DNA of 64,000 bases from Orenia metallireducens (GTDB taxonomy: Bacteria; Bacillota; Halanaerobiia; Halobacteroidales; Halobacteroidaceae), in the NCBI RefSeq assembly GCF_001693735.1, contig NZ_LWDV01000007.1, positions 212,810 through 276,809 on the forward strand. The letters run 5' to 3'. Shown in pieces: positions 1 through 6,860 of this stretch. The notes below the pieces were generated by a model. It was not told where the DNA came from and made no database searches. It saw only the letters and a program-made list of their open reading frames with translations. A program made the translations under genes and the position numbers. Position 1 is the first letter of the stretch; every line of letters begins with the position of its first letter.

Positions 1-90
1 TATTGTTGTTGTTTTTTCTCTTGAGATACAAACATAATTCTATTTCTCCTTTTAGATATATTGTCAATTATATTATACCATAAATAGAAA

Positions 91-157
91 AGGCTGTTGA
101 CAATAACTTTGTCAACAGCCTGGAAATAAGTCTCTAATTAAAAATTAGAGACTTATT
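91..157. terminator. Two adjacent hairpins downstream of luxS
   Basis: Two strong hairpins sit side by side. The first (91-121) has 12-bp arms AGGCTGTTGACA/TGTCAACAGCCT. The second (124-157) has arms AATAAGTCTCTAAT/ATTAGAGACTTATT and runs into six T residues on the plus strand. On the minus strand the first is followed by TTTCTATTT. Together they could end the luxS transcript and a plus-strand transcript arriving from the left. Confidence 0.6.
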
Positions 158-191
158 TTTTATCTAAATTTATTTTAATTTAAAATAAGAG

Positions 192-506
192 TTTATGGGA
201 TATACCTATACTTTTACTTTAAAAAAAGTAGACAAAGTTATTAGGTTTCACCCAAAGAGTACTTCTTCAGGCGTAATTCTTCGGGTTTGAAAAGATAATC
301 CTCCGTGGCAAAAGCCCACTCACTACACAATCAATATTCATTGAAATTAATAAACTCAAAAATCCTAATTCAAAGATTATCTTAAAACTAATTATTTTTT
401 AGAATACTTGTTTCATTCAAACAGTAATTTTCTTCGATCCAAAATCTCTAAAATCTTTTAATTATCAACTATTAACTGAAGTAAAGGTGTCTCAATATCC
501 CTCTAT
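192..506. repeat. Dispersed intergenic element, copy A
   Basis: A gene-free spacer bounded by inverted ends: GGGATATACCTATACTTTTACTTT on the left is matched, imperfectly, by the complement of AAAGGTGTCTCAATATCCC on the right. Internal blocks (AGGTTTCACCC..AAGAGTACTTCTT, CCTCCGTGGCAAAAGCCCACTCACTAC, TTCATTCAAACA) recur at 10954-11395 and 60655-61008. There is no ORF inside. It is probably a non-autonomous mobile or structural repeat. Confidence 0.6.
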
Positions 507-552
507 AAAGATACATCTAAATTCTACTTGTTGCTTATCAATCATCACTGCT

Positions 553-1005
553 CTAATTGTACTTCTTCACTAGACCTTCCAAGACAATCTTAGCATATTC
601 TTTAGCACCAAATAAGGATAAATCTTTATAGTTCCCACATTGTACAGGATTTGCTGCTGGAATCTCTTTAGCTTCTAATACTTTCTTAAGACTATTAATC
701 CAAGCAACGGCTACCTCTTCTTCACTTCGTTCTCCTACCAAGATTAAATAAAAACCAGTTCTACAGCCCATTGGTGAAAGATCTACTACATCATCTAATT
801 CTTCTCTAATGAAGCCTGCTAATAGATGTTCTAAACCATGAACAGAAGCAGTTGGCATTGCCTCTTGATTAGGTTGAGTGAAGCGAAGATCGAATTTACT
901 GATAATATCACCTTTAGGTGTCTCAATAGTACCAGCCTTTCTAGCAAAGGGTGCACTTACCTTAGTATGATCCATTGTAAAGCTCTCTACAACTACTTTT
1001 TTCAT
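553..1005 (-). CDS. luxS: S-ribosylhomocysteine lyase LuxS
   Basis: LuxS cleaves S-ribosylhomocysteine to homocysteine and DPD, the precursor of autoinducer-2, in the cytosol as part of the activated methyl cycle. At 150 residues it has the normal family length. The HxxEH zinc motif is visible as HGLEH (H56, H60), the third ligand as C123 in QCGNY, and the catalytic cysteine as C81 in GCRTG. A GGGGG ribosome site precedes the ATG. It is the last gene downstream of the sulfur assimilation operon, and the homocysteine it returns can re-enter methionine synthesis. A short spacer with a small hairpin separates it from the AprB-like gene, so co-transcription is likely but not certain. Confidence 0.95.
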   Translation of the reverse strand: MKKVVVESFTMDHTKVSAPFARKAGTIETPKGDIISKFDLRFTQPNQEAMPTASVHGLEHLLAGFIREELDDVVDLSPMGCRTGFYLILVGERSEEEVAVAWINSLKKVLEAKEIPAANPVQCGNYKDLSLFGAKEYAKIVLEGLVKKYN

Positions 1006-1057
1006 TTAAAATCCCCCTTTTTAATTTGATTATACACTTTACTTTAAGAAGAAATAA

Positions 1058-1080
1058 GCACATCATAAAATATGATATGC
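1058..1080 (-). terminator. Small hairpin between aprB-like gene and luxS
   Basis: Immediately after the AprB-like stop, GCATATCAT and ATGATGTGC form a 9-bp stem (one G-U pair) followed by a T/C-rich stretch on the minus strand. It may be a weak terminator or a processing site. A TATAAT-like box follows about 25 bases on, so luxS may also have its own weak promoter. Confidence 0.35.
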
Positions 1081-1416
1081 TTATAAATTAGAATTAAATA
1101 ATAATTTATTCTGAATATTAAACTCTTCTATACTACCATCTAATTTCTTTAGCTTCCATACTATTTTATCACCTAAATCCTGAGCCTGCAAGGTAGAACC
1201 TCTCCCACCAATCTCTGCTGGCAGATACATTGCAATAGCTTGCCTTGGACATTCCTTGACACAAGCAGCACAATCCCAACATTCTCGTTTATCCCTTATC
1301 TCTGCTTGATTACTATCATTCTTATATAATAAATTACCAGGACAGACTCTCACACAACGGGACTCTTTACAACTTCCACATCCATTACATAAACTTTTAT
1401 CAATTTTCACCGCCAT
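1081..1416 (-). CDS. aprB: AprB-like ferredoxin subunit of adenylylsulfate reductase
   Basis: A 111-residue, two-cluster ferredoxin. Cysteines at 10, 13, 16, 21 and 25 (CNGCGSC..CVRVC) and at 46, 49, 52 and 56 (CWDCAACVKECP) can bind two [4Fe-4S] clusters, as AprB does when it feeds electrons to the FAD subunit that reduces APS to sulfite and AMP. The start overlaps the end of the AprA-like gene by 17 bases, so translation is probably coupled. It is shorter than AprB of dissimilatory sulfate reducers (about 150 residues), lacking their C-terminal tail. With sulfite reductase, sat and a sulfur carrier in the same operon, an assimilatory role is the natural reading. Confidence 0.8.
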   Translation of the reverse strand: MAVKIDKSLCNGCGSCKESRCVRVCPGNLLYKNDSNQAEIRDKRECWDCAACVKECPRQAIAMYLPAEIGGRGSTLQAQDLGDKIVWKLKKLDGSIEEFNIQNKLLFNSNL

Positions 1417-3094
1417 CTAGATCACCTAACCTTATATGTTCTCTCTCGATGATTTCAATCTTATCAAGCTTTTGATCATACTTAGAATTGACAAATTTAA
1501 ACCAATTTTTATCATCTTTCTTAGGATAATCGACTCTCTCCTGATAACATCTCCAACGGGTCTCTTTTCTATATAGTAGATGTTCTACAAGCACTCTAGC
1601 TACATCTACCCGATCAATGACCTCATGTAAATTCATCAACTGATGAATATTTTCAGCCCTTCCTTTAGTCAAATCAGCCTTTAACCTTTCCAGCTCTTTT
1701 CTAGCTATAATTAGCTTTCCTTCATCTAATAGATAATTGGTACTTAGCCCTCCAGCATATTCATCCATCACCTTCTGCAATCGTTCTTCAAGATCCTCAG
1801 GAAGAAAACCTTCCGACTTCTCTAAGGGTGAAAATACTCTATCAAACTCTTTATCTATAAGGTCATCATCCACCTCTGTAAAGTCTAGCTGACTAATATA
1901 GTTTAAGGCATCAAGTCCTGCTATCTCACCTTCAACCATAGCACCAGTAACATACTTTTTAGGTGCTCCACCAGCCACATCACCAGCTGCATATAGACCT
2001 TCTAAGGTACTTCTTCTTTTACTATCGACCCAATAACCTGATTGAGAATGTCCTCCTACAATATATGGTTCCGTTCCATATATCTCAACTGGACTTTGAT
2101 TAGGCTCTACCTCTCCATCGGCCCACTTTAAAACAATTCCTGGAGACATATTTAAATAAGCTCGCTTTAAACGATGGTTATTCTCATCACTTAAATGAGT
2201 CACATCTAAGTAACAAGGACCTCTACCCTGTTGATTCTCGGCTAAAGTAGCATGTAGCCTATAAGGGGTAGAGTCCTTCTTATATTCCCCCTGATATTCT
2301 AAACCTTCACCATTAACCTGTTTAGCCTTAAAGCTTTGAGCAAGAACTCCTGTAGGAGAGATGGTATCCTTGGTTCTTAAAGCGATAAATCTCATTTCAA
2401 AGGTTGTCATCTCTGCCCCAGCCCTAATTCCCATAGCATACCCAGCTCCAGTATTAAAGGGAGAGTACCACATCTTATGGCGAGCTGAACCTGGATTATT
2501 AGGTTTATAAATCCCAGCAGCTCCTCCTGTAGCACAGATAACAGCCTTGGCTTGAATAACATAGAATTTATTCTCTCTAACTGAAAAACCAAAGGCTCCC
2601 CTAACCTTACCATCTATTACTATATAATTAGTAATATTAACCCTATTTAGAACCTCTACTCCACTCTCTTCAACAGCTTTAGCCATAATCGGCTTAATAT
2701 GTTCACCATTAATCTTGACACTTCGCTTACCTTTAGCTACATAATTACCTACTTCATCCTTTAAGAAAGGTAAACCCCACTTTTCAAGCCAATTGGTTGC
2801 TTTATTTAATCCCTGAGCAAGAGTATAAACCAGATCATCCCTTACCAGACCTTCTGAATCCTTCTTAACATAATCGAGAAAATCCTTTGGTGTTACTCCA
2901 GGATTTAGATAAGCATTGATTGCACTAATTCCTGCTGCCAAACAACCACTTCGCTTGATATGGGCTTTATCAACTATTAAGACATTAACCTCAGGTTGTT
3001 CATCTTTTATCCTAGCTCCTGCATAACATCCAGCAGCTCCTCCCCCAATAATTAAAATGTCAGTCTTTAATTTAACAATATCTATCTTATTCAT
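1400..3094 (-). CDS. aprA: AprA-like FAD subunit, adenylylsulfate (APS) reductase
   Basis: An FAD-dependent oxidoreductase of the fumarate reductase/AprA superfamily, 564 residues from the ATG at 3094. That start has GGGTGA eight bases upstream; the ATG at 3100 is an alternative. The N-terminal dinucleotide-binding motif is IIGGGAAGCYAGARI. The central segment FNTGAGYAMGIRAGAEM followed by ALRTKD resembles AprA. It would reduce APS to sulfite in the cytosol, taking electrons from the overlapping AprB-like ferredoxin. It is about 100 residues shorter than dissimilatory AprA, and no QmoABC or dsrAB is present, which argues for assimilation. A generic succinate dehydrogenase/fumarate reductase flavoprotein is the alternative, made unlikely by the neighbours sat and sir. 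Confidence 0.8.
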   Translation of the reverse strand: MNKIDIVKLKTDILIIGGGAAGCYAGARIKDEQPEVNVLIVDKAHIKRSGCLAAGISAINAYLNPGVTPKDFLDYVKKDSEGLVRDDLVYTLAQGLNKATNWLEKWGLPFLKDEVGNYVAKGKRSVKINGEHIKPIMAKAVEESGVEVLNRVNITNYIVIDGKVRGAFGFSVRENKFYVIQAKAVICATGGAAGIYKPNNPGSARHKMWYSPFNTGAGYAMGIRAGAEMTTFEMRFIALRTKDTISPTGVLAQSFKAKQVNGEGLEYQGEYKKDSTPYRLHATLAENQQGRGPCYLDVTHLSDENNHRLKRAYLNMSPGIVLKWADGEVEPNQSPVEIYGTEPYIVGGHSQSGYWVDSKRRSTLEGLYAAGDVAGGAPKKYVTGAMVEGEIAGLDALNYISQLDFTEVDDDLIDKEFDRVFSPLEKSEGFLPEDLEERLQKVMDEYAGGLSTNYLLDEGKLIIARKELERLKADLTKGRAENIHQLMNLHEVIDRVDVARVLVEHLLYRKETRWRCYQERVDYPKKDDKNWFKFVNSKYDQKLDKIEIIEREHIRLGDLDGGEN

Positions 3095-3175
3095 CTTCAT
3101 CACCCTTTTAAATGCACAGTGTACATTATCGACTGTTAAATTTTAAATTAATAATGCATCAAAGATATTTAAATA

Positions 3176-3213
3176 CAGGGCGAACACAAAGTCCGCCCCT
3201 ACAATTTTAAAAA
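3176..3213. repeat. Short GC-rich hairpin repeat (GTAGGGGCGGA..TTCGCCC type)
   Basis: In the 211-base gap between sat and the AprA-like gene, CAGGGCGAAC and GTCCGCCCCTAC pair across a short loop. This GC-rich hairpin stands out in an AT-rich spacer. Similar TGTAGGGGCG..CGCCC units occur between genes in many unrelated bacteria, so it is probably a wandering repeat rather than a gene-specific signal. Confidence 0.45.
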
Positions 3214-3281
3214 ACAGAAACATGATTCCACTATTAAATGTTCATTATTAACTTATTATTCTTATAACTCTTTGTGCTCAA

Positions 3282-3310
3282 TAAGTGCTTATAAAACTTT
3301 AGCACTTATT
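3282..3310 (-). terminator. Hairpin overlapping the 3' end of sat
   Basis: AATAAGTGCT and AGCACTTATT form a perfect 10-bp stem with an 11-base loop at the sat stop codon. No clear U-run follows on the minus strand, so it may stabilise or process the mRNA between sat and aprA rather than stop transcription. Confidence 0.4.
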
Positions 3311-4457
3311 TCGCCATTCCTCGAATCAATACATCTGCTACCTCTGGTCTAGTCATCTCTTTTGGTGGTCTCTTTCCATCTCTTAATAGTCCACGTACTT
3401 TAGTACCACTTAAGAAGATATGGTCTTCTTGACCATGAGGACATGTCTTCGCAGTAGCCATACTTTCACACTCTTTACAATAGAAAGCATGATCAAAACG
3501 TAATGGTTCAATTCCTATCTCTTCAGGTTTAAAGTTATCAAACATCTCTTGAGCTTCATATGTTCCATAATAATCTCCCACACCTGCATGATCACGACCA
3601 ACAATAAAGTGGGTACAACCATAATTTTTACGGCATAATGCATGGAATACTGCCTCTCTAGGTCCTGCATATCTCATTGCTGCCGGAAACACAGCCAAGC
3701 CTGTTCTATTTTGAGGATAAATCTTATTCATTACTACCTCATAGCTCTCAATTCTGTACTCTACTGGAACATCAGTACCCTTAGTCTCGCCTACTAATGG
3801 TGTTAACAGTAAACCATCACAGATTTCTAGAGCACACTTTTGAATATATTCATGGGCTCTATGGATTGGATTTCTAGTCTGGAAACCTACTACTCGCTTC
3901 CATCCCTTCTCTTTAATTAATTCTCTAACATCCTTTGGATCTAATCGATACTCATTAAATAGCTTATGCTCAATTCTTCTTAATAATGAGATCTTACCTC
4001 CTAATAAAACATCACCACGTTCATAAACCTTTACTACGCCTGGATGCTCAGTCTCTGTAGTCTTATATACTAATTCAGCTTCCTTCTCTTGGTCATACTC
4101 ATACTTATCGGCTAAATGTAAGACTGCATATACAGTTCCTTCACTATCAGTTAAAGCCACATCTTGACCTACCTCTAAATCTTCTGCTTCCTCTTTACTA
4201 ACTCCTAATACAACAGGAATAGTCCAAGCCAAACCATTACTTAAGTACATATCTTCAACGACTTTAATATAATCAGCTTCAGTCATAAAACCTTCTAAGG
4301 GACTATAAAGTCCAATTGCTATATTTTCAGCCTCAGTTAAATCCCTTAAACTTAACTTTAACTGTGGCATCTCAACAGCTTTCTCTAATAAATCTTCACG
4401 TTCTTTTCCTTCTAATACCCTATTAATCAACTTTCCACCATGAGCTTCAATTAACAT
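3306..4457 (-). CDS. sat: Sulfate adenylyltransferase (ATP sulfurylase)
   Basis: Activates sulfate with ATP to give APS and pyrophosphate, the first step of sulfate assimilation. The length, 383 residues, is normal for the single-chain archaeal/bacterial Sat form. The nucleotide-binding motif [11 protein letters not shown] (193-203) and GRDHAGVG (287-294) are intact, and a C-terminal cysteine cluster (C327, C330, C339, then H341) looks like the zinc site of this subfamily. An AGGAG site lies seven bases before the ATG. It sits between cysC and the APS reductase genes, so its product can go to either. No sulfate transporter is encoded in the window. Confidence 0.95.
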   Translation of the reverse strand: MLIEAHGGKLINRVLEGKEREDLLEKAVEMPQLKLSLRDLTEAENIAIGLYSPLEGFMTEADYIKVVEDMYLSNGLAWTIPVVLGVSKEEAEDLEVGQDVALTDSEGTVYAVLHLADKYEYDQEKEAELVYKTTETEHPGVVKVYERGDVLLGGKISLLRRIEHKLFNEYRLDPKDVRELIKEKGWKRVVGFQTRNPIHRAHEYIQKCALEICDGLLLTPLVGETKGTDVPVEYRIESYEVVMNKIYPQNRTGLAVFPAAMRYAGPREAVFHALCRKNYGCTHFIVGRDHAGVGDYYGTYEAQEMFDNFKPEEIGIEPLRFDHAFYCKECESMATAKTCPHGQEDHIFLSGTKVRGLLRDGKRPPKEMTRPEVADVLIRGMAK

Positions 4458-4711
4458 TATAGCAACTCCTTATTATCTATTTACCGTTGTATTCTCTAAT
4501 TAAGTACAAAGCAGATTTAACTGCCTAATAAATCTATTCAATATAATTTATATCACCTTTGATTCTCTGTTTTTACTACTTATTTATTACTAATCATTAC
4601 TTCTGTGTTGCCAATTTGCTATCATAATATATCTTGTAATCTATATCTAAGCCTTAACCTCGTATCTTAAAATATCACGAGAGATAAATTGATCACAAGT
4701 ATAGTTTCTTA

Positions 4712-4852
4712 TTAGCTAACTAACTCTTCTCGCTTCAAATCTTGCTTTAAATTAGGTAGGACTGCTTTACTTCTAATTGATTCCTCTTTATTTCCAAAAA
4801 GAGCAATAGAATTTTTAGCAGGCACAGCCACTCCTTCAGGTTGTAATAACAT
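4712..4852 (-). CDS. Possible 46-residue protein between cysC and sat
   Basis: An ATG-to-TAA ORF of 46 codons begins 25 bases after the cysC stop, on the same strand: it starts MLLQPEGVAVPAKNSIALFG and ends LKREELVS. The C-terminal half is rich in lysine, glutamate and leucine and should form a helix. I do not recognise the family. The ribosome site is weak (AGAG about 12 bases upstream), and the remaining 250 bases before sat hold no ORF I can support. Position inside the sulfur operon makes a small accessory protein possible; a chance ORF or gene remnant is equally possible. Confidence 0.35.
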   Translation of the reverse strand: MLLQPEGVAVPAKNSIALFGNKEESIRSKAVLPNLKQDLKREELVS

Positions 4853-4877
4853 TATTAGATTTCTCTAATAATATTGG

Positions 4878-5510
4878 TTATTCTCCCACAACCCTTAACT
4901 TATTTTTAATTACTCCTTGTCTTTGGTCAATAGACTCTAAAACTTTTGTTACTGCCTCTTCTACCGATAATTTAACGGTATCTAATACTAAATCAGCATT
5001 CTCTGGTACTTCATAAGGAGCAGATATTCCAGTAAAGTTCTTAATCTCTCCACTTTTAGCCTTCTCGTATAATCCTTTAGGATCACGTTCAGCACAAGTC
5101 TCTACATCTGCCTTAACATAAACCTCAATAAAGTTATCTTCTCCTGCTCTTTGTCGAGCAAAATCCCTAATCTCTTGATAAGGGGAGATAAAAGAAGCCA
5201 ATGTAATTAAGCCTGCATCCTTAAACAATGCTGCTACTTCAGCGATTCTACGGATATTCTCGTTTCTATCTTCAGCAGTAAACCCTAAATCTGAGTTTAA
5301 ACCATGACGTACATTATCACCATCTAAACGATAAACAACCTTACCTAATTTAATCAATTCCTTTTCAACCTCTACAGCAATAGTAGATTTACCAGCTCCT
5401 GAAAGCCCCGTAAACCAAACAACTAAACCCTCTTGCCCTAAATTATCACATCTATCTTGATAACTTACCTTTCCTTCATGCCAAACGATATTCTTATTCG
5501 ATTCCCCCAT
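4878..5510 (-). CDS. cysC: Adenylylsulfate (APS) kinase
   Basis: Phosphorylates APS with ATP to PAPS in the cytosol. From the ATG at 5510 (GGAGG nine bases upstream; the TTG at 5516 is too close to it) the protein has 210 residues, the normal size. Walker A is GLSGAGKST (35-43); LDGDNVRHGLNSDLGF and FISPYQEIRDFAR are the APS-binding signatures. It lies in the same operon as an APS reductase that would use APS directly, and no PAPS reductase (CysH) is seen in the window. PAPS may serve sulfotransferases or a reductase encoded elsewhere. Confidence 0.95.
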   Translation of the reverse strand: MGESNKNIVWHEGKVSYQDRCDNLGQEGLVVWFTGLSGAGKSTIAVEVEKELIKLGKVVYRLDGDNVRHGLNSDLGFTAEDRNENIRRIAEVAALFKDAGLITLASFISPYQEIRDFARQRAGEDNFIEVYVKADVETCAERDPKGLYEKAKSGEIKNFTGISAPYEVPENADLVLDTVKLSVEEAVTKVLESIDQRQGVIKNKLRVVGE

Positions 5511-5562
5511 ACTCAAACTCCTCCCTAATCTTTTAATTTAAAATTACTATTATGCTACATTA

Positions 5563-6774
5563 TTATTTAAGTGCCTGTGCAAAGTCTGCTTTAAGGTCTT
5601 CTACATTTTCAATTCCTACACTTACTCTAATCAAATCATTATACACACCTAATGCCTCTCTCTCTTTTATTGTATTGCCAGCATAGATTGTAGATGCAGG
5701 ATGAATAACCAATGATTTAACATCACCAATATTGGCTAAGTTATAGAAATACTCCAAATTATTTATGATTTCAAATGCCTTCTCTTTACTACCAACTCTT
5801 AAGGTCAACATGCCACCAAAACCATCACTAAATAACTCTTTAGCCCGCTTATTATACTTATTATCCGCTAAACCTGGATAATTGACCTCTTTTACCTTTG
5901 GATGCTCTGTCAAGAATTCAGCCAACTCTAAAGCATTCTGACAGTGTTTTTTCATCCTTAAAGCTAAAGTAGGGATACCCAATTCATTTAAAAGAGAACT
6001 CAATGGAGATGAGCAAGGTCCAAAGTCCTTAAAGACCTCTCCTCTAGCCTTAGCTGTAAAGGCTAATTTTCCAAATCTCTTATACTCAGCAAAGTTATCA
6101 AAAGTAGTCCAATCAAAGTTTGCTCCATCGATAATCACTCCACCAATGGAGTTAGACGTGCCATTAATATACTTTGAAGTTGAGTGTATTACAAGATTTG
6201 CCCCTAACTCAATTGGCTTAATTAGTACAGGGCTTGTAACTGTACTATCAACAATCAATGGAATCTGATTCTCCTGACAGAGTTTAGCTATACCTTTGAT
6301 ATCTGGGATATCCATTTTAGGATTACCCAGTGTCTCTAAGAAGACGAACTTTGTCTTGTTAGTTACTAACTCTGCAATATCCTCTACTTCAATACCTTGA
6401 CTGAAACGTGGTGTGATTCCATACTTTTGATAGTTCTTAAAGAGATTATAAGTTCCACCAAATAAAGAGCTAGTTGAGATAAACTCATCACCTGCTTCTA
6501 AGAGAGTTAAAGTAGCTGTAGAGATAGCAGCCATTCCTGAAGCAGATAATATGGCCTGTTTTCCACCTTCAAGGCTAGCCAACTTATCCTCTATACTCTT
6601 AGTACTGGGATTACTAATTCTTGAATAAATATATCCCATAGCCCGATTATTAAATACCTTCTCCAAATCCTCAGCATTGTCATAAGCAAAAGAGTTATTT
6701 AAGTAGACTGGAGTATTTGTCGCACCATATTGATCCTTGATCTTTAAATTTACCAACTCCGTTTCAAAGTCCAT
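5563..6774 (-). CDS. metY: O-acetylhomoserine sulfhydrylase, MetY type
   Basis: A PLP enzyme of the Cys/Met metabolism family that replaces the acetyl group of O-acetylhomoserine with sulfur to form homocysteine. Its 403 residues are slightly short for MetY (about 425). The PLP lysine is K201 in HSTSKYING; YSRISNPST and SASGMAAIS are family signatures. The start has GGAGG nine bases upstream. It lies between the sulfite reductase-TusA gene and cysC. With a sulfur carrier, its E1 and a JAMM protease in the same operon, the sulfur donor could be a protein thiocarboxylate, as shown for Wolinella MetY, rather than free sulfide. Cystathionine gamma-synthase/lyase is a less likely alternative. Confidence 0.88.
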   Translation of the reverse strand: MDFETELVNLKIKDQYGATNTPVYLNNSFAYDNAEDLEKVFNNRAMGYIYSRISNPSTKSIEDKLASLEGGKQAILSASGMAAISTATLTLLEAGDEFISTSSLFGGTYNLFKNYQKYGITPRFSQGIEVEDIAELVTNKTKFVFLETLGNPKMDIPDIKGIAKLCQENQIPLIVDSTVTSPVLIKPIELGANLVIHSTSKYINGTSNSIGGVIIDGANFDWTTFDNFAEYKRFGKLAFTAKARGEVFKDFGPCSSPLSSLLNELGIPTLALRMKKHCQNALELAEFLTEHPKVKEVNYPGLADNKYNKRAKELFSDGFGGMLTLRVGSKEKAFEIINNLEYFYNLANIGDVKSLVIHPASTIYAGNTIKEREALGVYNDLIRVSVGIENVEDLKADFAQALK

Positions 6775-6860
6775 TATATTCTCCTCCCTAATATTTTGTG
6801 TGAGAAATTAGTGCGAGCAATTAATAAATCAACTTACTCACACTTATCCTGATACTCACA

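Noticed and set aside
192-506. CRISPR array or tRNA cluster in the repeat-bearing spacers
   Set aside because: No regularly spaced direct repeats and no tRNA cloverleaf pattern. The repetition is between distant spacers, not within them.
838-1029. Plus-strand ORF opposite luxS, and similar ORFs opposite sir, cysK, DUF389, hypE, hypF and the small subunits
   Set aside because: All lie opposite well-supported genes, lack ribosome sites and show no recognisable protein features.
1400-3094. Succinate dehydrogenase/fumarate reductase flavoprotein
   Set aside because: The AprA-like central signature, the overlapping two-cluster ferredoxin and adjacent sat, cysC and sir fit APS reductase better.
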